Positions 61,172 through 64,000 of a stretch of 64,000 nucleotides of DNA are shown here, in pieces. The notes beneath the pieces are model-generated. The model was not told the origin of the DNA, ran no database searches, and saw only the letters and a program-made list of their open reading frames with translations. Each line of letters opens with the position of its first letter. Positions within the stretch are counted from its first letter, which is position 1. The translations under genes and the position numbers were made by a program. This DNA comes from Zeaxanthinibacter sp. PT1 (GTDB lineage: Bacteria > Bacteroidota > Bacteroidia > Flavobacteriales > Flavobacteriaceae): positions 1 through 64,000 of the forward strand of contig NZ_JAQPCN010000004.1 in assembly GCF_028464225.1 (NCBI RefSeq). Reading direction: 5' to 3'.

Positions 61172-61472
61172 ATCTCAGCACAATCTTTTTAATGAGGTCT
61201 TGCCCGATAGCTTCATTGAGCATCTGGACAATTTTACTTTTCCCAAGACTGAGTTCTTCCCGGAGTACTGAGGAACTGAGCGAGACAAAAAGCGTATCAT
61301 TTCGGAATACAACGCCTGTAGTGTAATTATTCACACCGGGACCCATGGTATCTTTCCACGCCTCCTCGGCATTAATGCGATTTATTCCTCCCTGAAGCTT
61401 GTTGTCTTTGATGAAATCTTTCAATATTCCACCCAGGGACTGATCTTTATCCTTGTCTTTCTTCATCTTCAT
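61170..61472 (-). CDS. DUF721 protein
   Basis: 100 residues. A Lys/Asp-rich start leads into the DUF721 core (about 30-100) with W-K-D-T-M-G-P-G-V and TLFVSLSSSVLREELSLGKSKIVQMLNE. It has the usual length. The family lies near dnaA/recF in many bacteria, probably binds nucleic acid or replication proteins, and has no fixed function. Here it follows the lipoprotein and recF on the same strand, with an ATGA overlap to the lipoprotein. Confidence 0.88.
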   Translation of the reverse strand: MKMKKDKDKDQSLGGILKDFIKDNKLQGGINRINAEEAWKDTMGPGVNNYTTGVVFRNDTLFVSLSSSVLREELSLGKSKIVQMLNEAIGQDLIKKIVLR

Positions 61473-61888
61473 TTTTGGATGTTAATGGGTTCGTATCGCT
61501 TGTAACGGTAGATCACTTGTTCGTCATTGATCACTTCTAAATCTGAAGCCTCCAATTGCAGAATGCGCTCAGACCATTCGTTGTCCGCTTCCCGGTAGTT
61601 GATATAGAACACACCTTCTTTCTCACTTATTGAAATCTTGACGGCATCATCAGATGTTGTGTAGGTCCCGCTTAGCGATGGCTGAACTTTTTTGCGGTAA
61701 CCCTCCCGGCCTTGTAGAGAGATGTAATCTACTGTGGTGCTGGCCTTGTACTCCCTGGACTGGCCGTCAGGCATTTCTACTTCGGCAATTTCCCAGTACC
61801 CATCCAGGTGTTGTAAGTCCTCACTTTTAACATCATGACCACAACCACTTAAGGTGAAAATAAGAGTTAATAGGAGCAGTTTTTTCAT
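61469..61888 (-). CDS. Lipoprotein, lipocalin-like
   Basis: 139 residues from the ATG at 61888; the longer track start is not favoured. Lipobox LSGCG. A lipocalin-like strand pattern follows: LDGYWEIAEVEMPDG at the start is the family's G-x-W, then YISLQGREGYRKKVQPSLSGTY. It is probably a small outer-membrane lipoprotein of a common flavobacterial type of unknown role. It lies one base after recF and overlaps DUF721 by four bases. Confidence 0.72.
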   Translation of the reverse strand: MKKLLLLTLIFTLSGCGHDVKSEDLQHLDGYWEIAEVEMPDGQSREYKASTTVDYISLQGREGYRKKVQPSLSGTYTTSDDAVKISISEKEGVFYINYREADNEWSERILQLEASDLEVINDEQVIYRYKRYEPINIQK

Positions 61889-61889
61889 A

Positions 61890-62969
61890 TTACAAGGTAA
61901 ATATTTTATAAGATTGATGGATGGATTTAACGATTTCTTCCGTTCGTTCCCGATGGGTATCACTGAGGAAAATCTGCCCAAAATTATCGTCTTCAACCAG
62001 GGTGATAATATGTTTTACCCGGTTTTCATCCAATTTGTCAAAAATATCATCCAGCAATAGCACCGGGGTTGTTGCTGCATGTGCTTTAATAAAATGGAAT
62101 TGGGCGAATTTCAAAGCGATCAGGAAAGTTTTTTGCTGACCCTGGCTGCCAAATTTCTTTATAGGGTGCTCGTCGATGGTAAATTTAAGGTCGTCCTTAT
62201 GTGTTCCTACACTGGTGTATTGCAATGCCCGGTCTTTCTCCAGGTTATTTTTCAGTAAGCTTCCCAGTTCCTCCTCGTGTAATTTACTGTCATACTCCAG
62301 GCCGATAACTTCGTGTCCACCAGAAATCACCTTGTATTGTTCTCTAAAAGTGTCTATGAATTCTGAAATGAACTGTTTTCTCCGTTCAAAGATCAGCGAA
62401 CCGTAATGGGATAGCTGCTCGTTATACACTTCCAGGGTTGCAGGGTCGAACCGGTGATTTACCGCGAAATACTTTAAAAGGGAATTTCGTTGCATAAGCA
62501 CCTTATTATAGTGAATAAGGGCCTGCAGGTAATCTTTATCTGATTGTGCGATCACACCGTCGATGAACTTACGCCTGGTCTCGCTTCCTTCAATAATAAG
62601 GTCCCGGTCTGCCGGAGAGATCATGACAAGCGGCAGTAAGCCTATATGGTCAGAAAACCGCTCATATGCCTTACCATTGCGTTTTATGACCTTTTTACTG
62701 CCTTTTTTAAGACTGCAAACGATCCGCTCTTCCCGTTCTTCTTTCTGGAATACCCCTTCAATCATAAAAAAATCCTCACCATGCCTGATATTCTGGCTAG
62801 AGATGGGGTTAAAGTAGCTTTTTCCGAAACAGAGATGGTATACAGCGTCTAATACGTTCGTCTTTCCAACGCCGTTAGCACCCACGAAAGCGTTGATTTT
62901 TGAATCGAATTCAAATTCCCCGCTGTCAAAATTTTTATAATTAACGAGCGAGATCTTTTTTAAAAACAT
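61890..62969 (-). CDS. recF: DNA replication/repair protein RecF
   Basis: 359 residues. [19 protein letters not shown] (about 29-47) is Walker A, and the signature [15 protein letters not shown] (about 273-287) precedes Walker [12 protein letters not shown] (about 305-315). It helps RecA load at gaps. The N-terminal [10 protein letters not shown] is the usual ABC-type start. It opens a three-gene operon with the lipoprotein and DUF721. Confidence 0.95.
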   Translation of the reverse strand: MFLKKISLVNYKNFDSGEFEFDSKINAFVGANGVGKTNVLDAVYHLCFGKSYFNPISSQNIRHGEDFFMIEGVFQKEEREERIVCSLKKGSKKVIKRNGKAYERFSDHIGLLPLVMISPADRDLIIEGSETRRKFIDGVIAQSDKDYLQALIHYNKVLMQRNSLLKYFAVNHRFDPATLEVYNEQLSHYGSLIFERRKQFISEFIDTFREQYKVISGGHEVIGLEYDSKLHEEELGSLLKNNLEKDRALQYTSVGTHKDDLKFTIDEHPIKKFGSQGQQKTFLIALKFAQFHFIKAHAATTPVLLLDDIFDKLDENRVKHIITLVEDDNFGQIFLSDTHRERTEEIVKSIHQSYKIFTL

Positions 62970-63035
62970 GGTGGGTTTTGGAGAATTTAATTAAATAGGG
63001 GCTGCAAATTATCGAAAAATAACGAATTAATAGGG

Positions 63036-63064
63036 TTGAGGTTTTGATAAAAACTTTATTTTTG
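63036..63064 (+). promoter_or_regulatory. Promoter of the TPR-ribH operon
   Basis: TTG (63036-63038), 18-base spacer and TATTTTTG (63057-63064), a full consensus match. Leader about 17 bases. Confidence 0.68.
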
Positions 63065-63084
63065 CGCGACCAATAACTAGAACC

Positions 63085-63849
63085 ATGGCAACATATAAGA
63101 AGCGCGGCTTTAAGCCAAAGAATAAAGCCGAAGAACAACAACAATCAGTTGATAACAGTACTACCGCCGAGGTTTTCAGTACCCTGGATGAGAGTGCGTC
63201 CAGGTCTGAACAGTGGGTTTACAAGAATCAGAACTATATCCTGGGGGTGATCGGCGTTATCGCGATCGGAGTATTGGGATACCTTGCCTATAACCAGTTT
63301 GTCCTCGCTCCACGCGAAGCTACCGCGGCCAACGAGATGTATTATCCGCAACAGTATTTTGACCAGGCGCTGAACAGTGCAGAAAAAGACAGCCTTTACC
63401 TCCTGGCCCTGAACGGTGCAGAGGGTAAATATGGCTTCCTGGATATCATCGATGAGTACAGCGGTACCAAGGCAGCTAACCTTGCGAATTATTCAGCGGG
63501 GATGGCTTACCTGAACATGCAGAAATACCAGGAGGCTATTGATCATCTTGAAGACTTTTCTTCAGACGATGCTATCCTGGGTGCCCTAGCTAAAGGAGGA
63601 ATTGGTGATGCATTTATGCAATTAGAGCAACCGGAAGAGGCACTTTCTTATTACGAGAAGGCTTTTAATCATAATGAGAACGAGTATACCACTCCGAAAT
63701 TTCTACACAAGGCGGGGATTACTGCGCTCGAACTTGGGGAAGCCAGCAAGGCAGCCGAGTATTTTGAGCGCATTAAGGAAGAGTACCCTAATGCCGTAGA
63801 AGCTGGTTCTATTGATGTATTTCTTGGAATGGCTAAAAGTGGTAACTAA
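63085..63849 (+). CDS. Membrane-anchored TPR protein (YfgM-like in form)
   Basis: 254 residues. A basic, Gln-rich cytoplasmic start (about 1-47), one membrane segment (about 51-70) and a periplasmic part with at least three TPR units (about 110-245, such as AAN-LANYSAGMAYLNMQKYQEAIDHL). The layout matches YfgM of proteobacteria, which works with the PpiD chaperone at SecYEG; the sequence likeness is not enough to claim identity. Its stop overlaps the ribH start by one base (TAATG). Confidence 0.82.
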   Translation: MATYKKRGFKPKNKAEEQQQSVDNSTTAEVFSTLDESASRSEQWVYKNQNYILGVIGVIAIGVLGYLAYNQFVLAPREATAANEMYYPQQYFDQALNSAEKDSLYLLALNGAEGKYGFLDIIDEYSGTKAANLANYSAGMAYLNMQKYQEAIDHLEDFSSDDAILGALAKGGIGDAFMQLEQPEEALSYYEKAFNHNENEYTTPKFLHKAGITALELGEASKAAEYFERIKEEYPNAVEAGSIDVFLGMAKSGN

Positions 63850-64000
63850 TGGCCACCGTTAACAAGAACCTTTCTGATTACGATAAAACATCCCTGCCGG
63901 ATGCAGCTTCACTCCGAATAGGAGTTGTGGTTTCCGAATGGAATACAGAGATTACCGAGAGTCTGTTTGAAGGGGCACAGGCAGCCCTGGAAGAGGCCGG
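63849..64000 (+). CDS. ribH: 6,7-dimethyl-8-ribityllumazine synthase, 5' part (runs off window)
   Basis: The first 50 codons are present. RIGVVVSEWNTEITESLFEGAQAALEEA (about 23-50) is the conserved start of RibH, with the substrate-binding Trp (W of EWN). It catalyses the next-to-last step of riboflavin synthesis. The start overlaps the TPR gene's stop by one base, so it is translationally coupled, although the two functions look unrelated. The rest lies outside the window. Confidence 0.9.
   Translation, partial: MATVNKNLSDYDKTSLPDAASLRIGVVVSEWNTEITESLFEGAQAALEEA

Overview
The window is chromosomal DNA from a member of the Bacteroidota, almost certainly a marine-type Flavobacteriaceae. The evidence is the gliding lipoprotein GldI, an enlarged SecA of 1121 residues, an OstA-like protein, DUF2795, DUF349 and DUF4105 proteins, ABC-F and KdsD of the usual flavobacterial form, and many copies of the Bacteroidota promoter element TAnnTTTG (several with TTG 18-20 bases upstream). 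Shine-Dalgarno sites are weak or absent. No rRNA, tRNA, insertion sequence, prophage or CRISPR array was found. The window is mostly housekeeping DNA with a few accessory-looking islands.

Layout. 1-1197: the 3' end of a small secreted-protein gene, a repeat-rich non-coding stretch with a 151-bp tandem repeat, then a second, intact paralogue of that small gene. 1194-6597 (minus): secreted amidohydrolase, secreted M14 carboxypeptidase and a membrane histidine kinase. 6868-11584 (minus): secA, a DUF2795 protein, a cobalamin adenosyltransferase and a 57-residue membrane protein. 11616-15192 (minus): a shrunken methyltransferase-like protein, an ABC-F ATPase and a DUF4105 membrane protein. 15371-19093: pssA (plus), then lptB, an AhpD-like protein, tatC and kdsD (minus). 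19325-25840: recQ, three small membrane proteins (one CPGCG/DUF2752), a previously uncounted 58-residue membrane protein coupled to a Smr protein, a lipoprotein, a cysteine desulfurase and a secreted protein. 26006-30488: a secreted M23 peptidase, then a plus-strand block of coiled-coil protein, zapA, a candidate 6S RNA and RNase Y. 30555-33396 (minus): a kinase-like membrane-anchored protein ending in CXXCH and an M20 amidohydrolase.

33470-36749 (minus) is the most unusual block: a KaiC-like double ATPase, KaiB, an unrecognised 82-residue frame and a soluble PAS histidine kinase. The last three frames are joined by ATGA overlaps. KaiA is absent from the window and the KaiC tail that would bind it is missing. 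36911-52348 (minus) is a long housekeeping run: DUF349, aroE, two DUF368 lipid-carrier transporters, a TPR protein, a class III aminotransferase, OstA-like, purA, a Fur-type regulator without its structural CXXC, relA/spoT, an M48 peptidase and a SpoU methyltransferase. 52414-64000: a DUF6503-like lipoprotein, a DUF3810 protein, pepD, a CBS protein, a lipoprotein with a roughly 110-residue Asp/Glu tract, a cyclophilin-FKBP fusion with gldI and nrnA, ndk, recF with a lipoprotein and DUF721, and a TPR protein overlapping ribH, which runs off the end.

Shared themes are envelope biogenesis (SecA, TatC, LptB, OstA-like, KdsD, two DUF368, two lipoprotein foldases), nucleotide and stress control (SpoT, PurA, Fur-type, NrnA, Ndk, 6S RNA) and timing or redox signalling (KaiBC-kinase). 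Coordinates marked as start choices rest on promoter position, signal peptides and family length and were not tested by any search.
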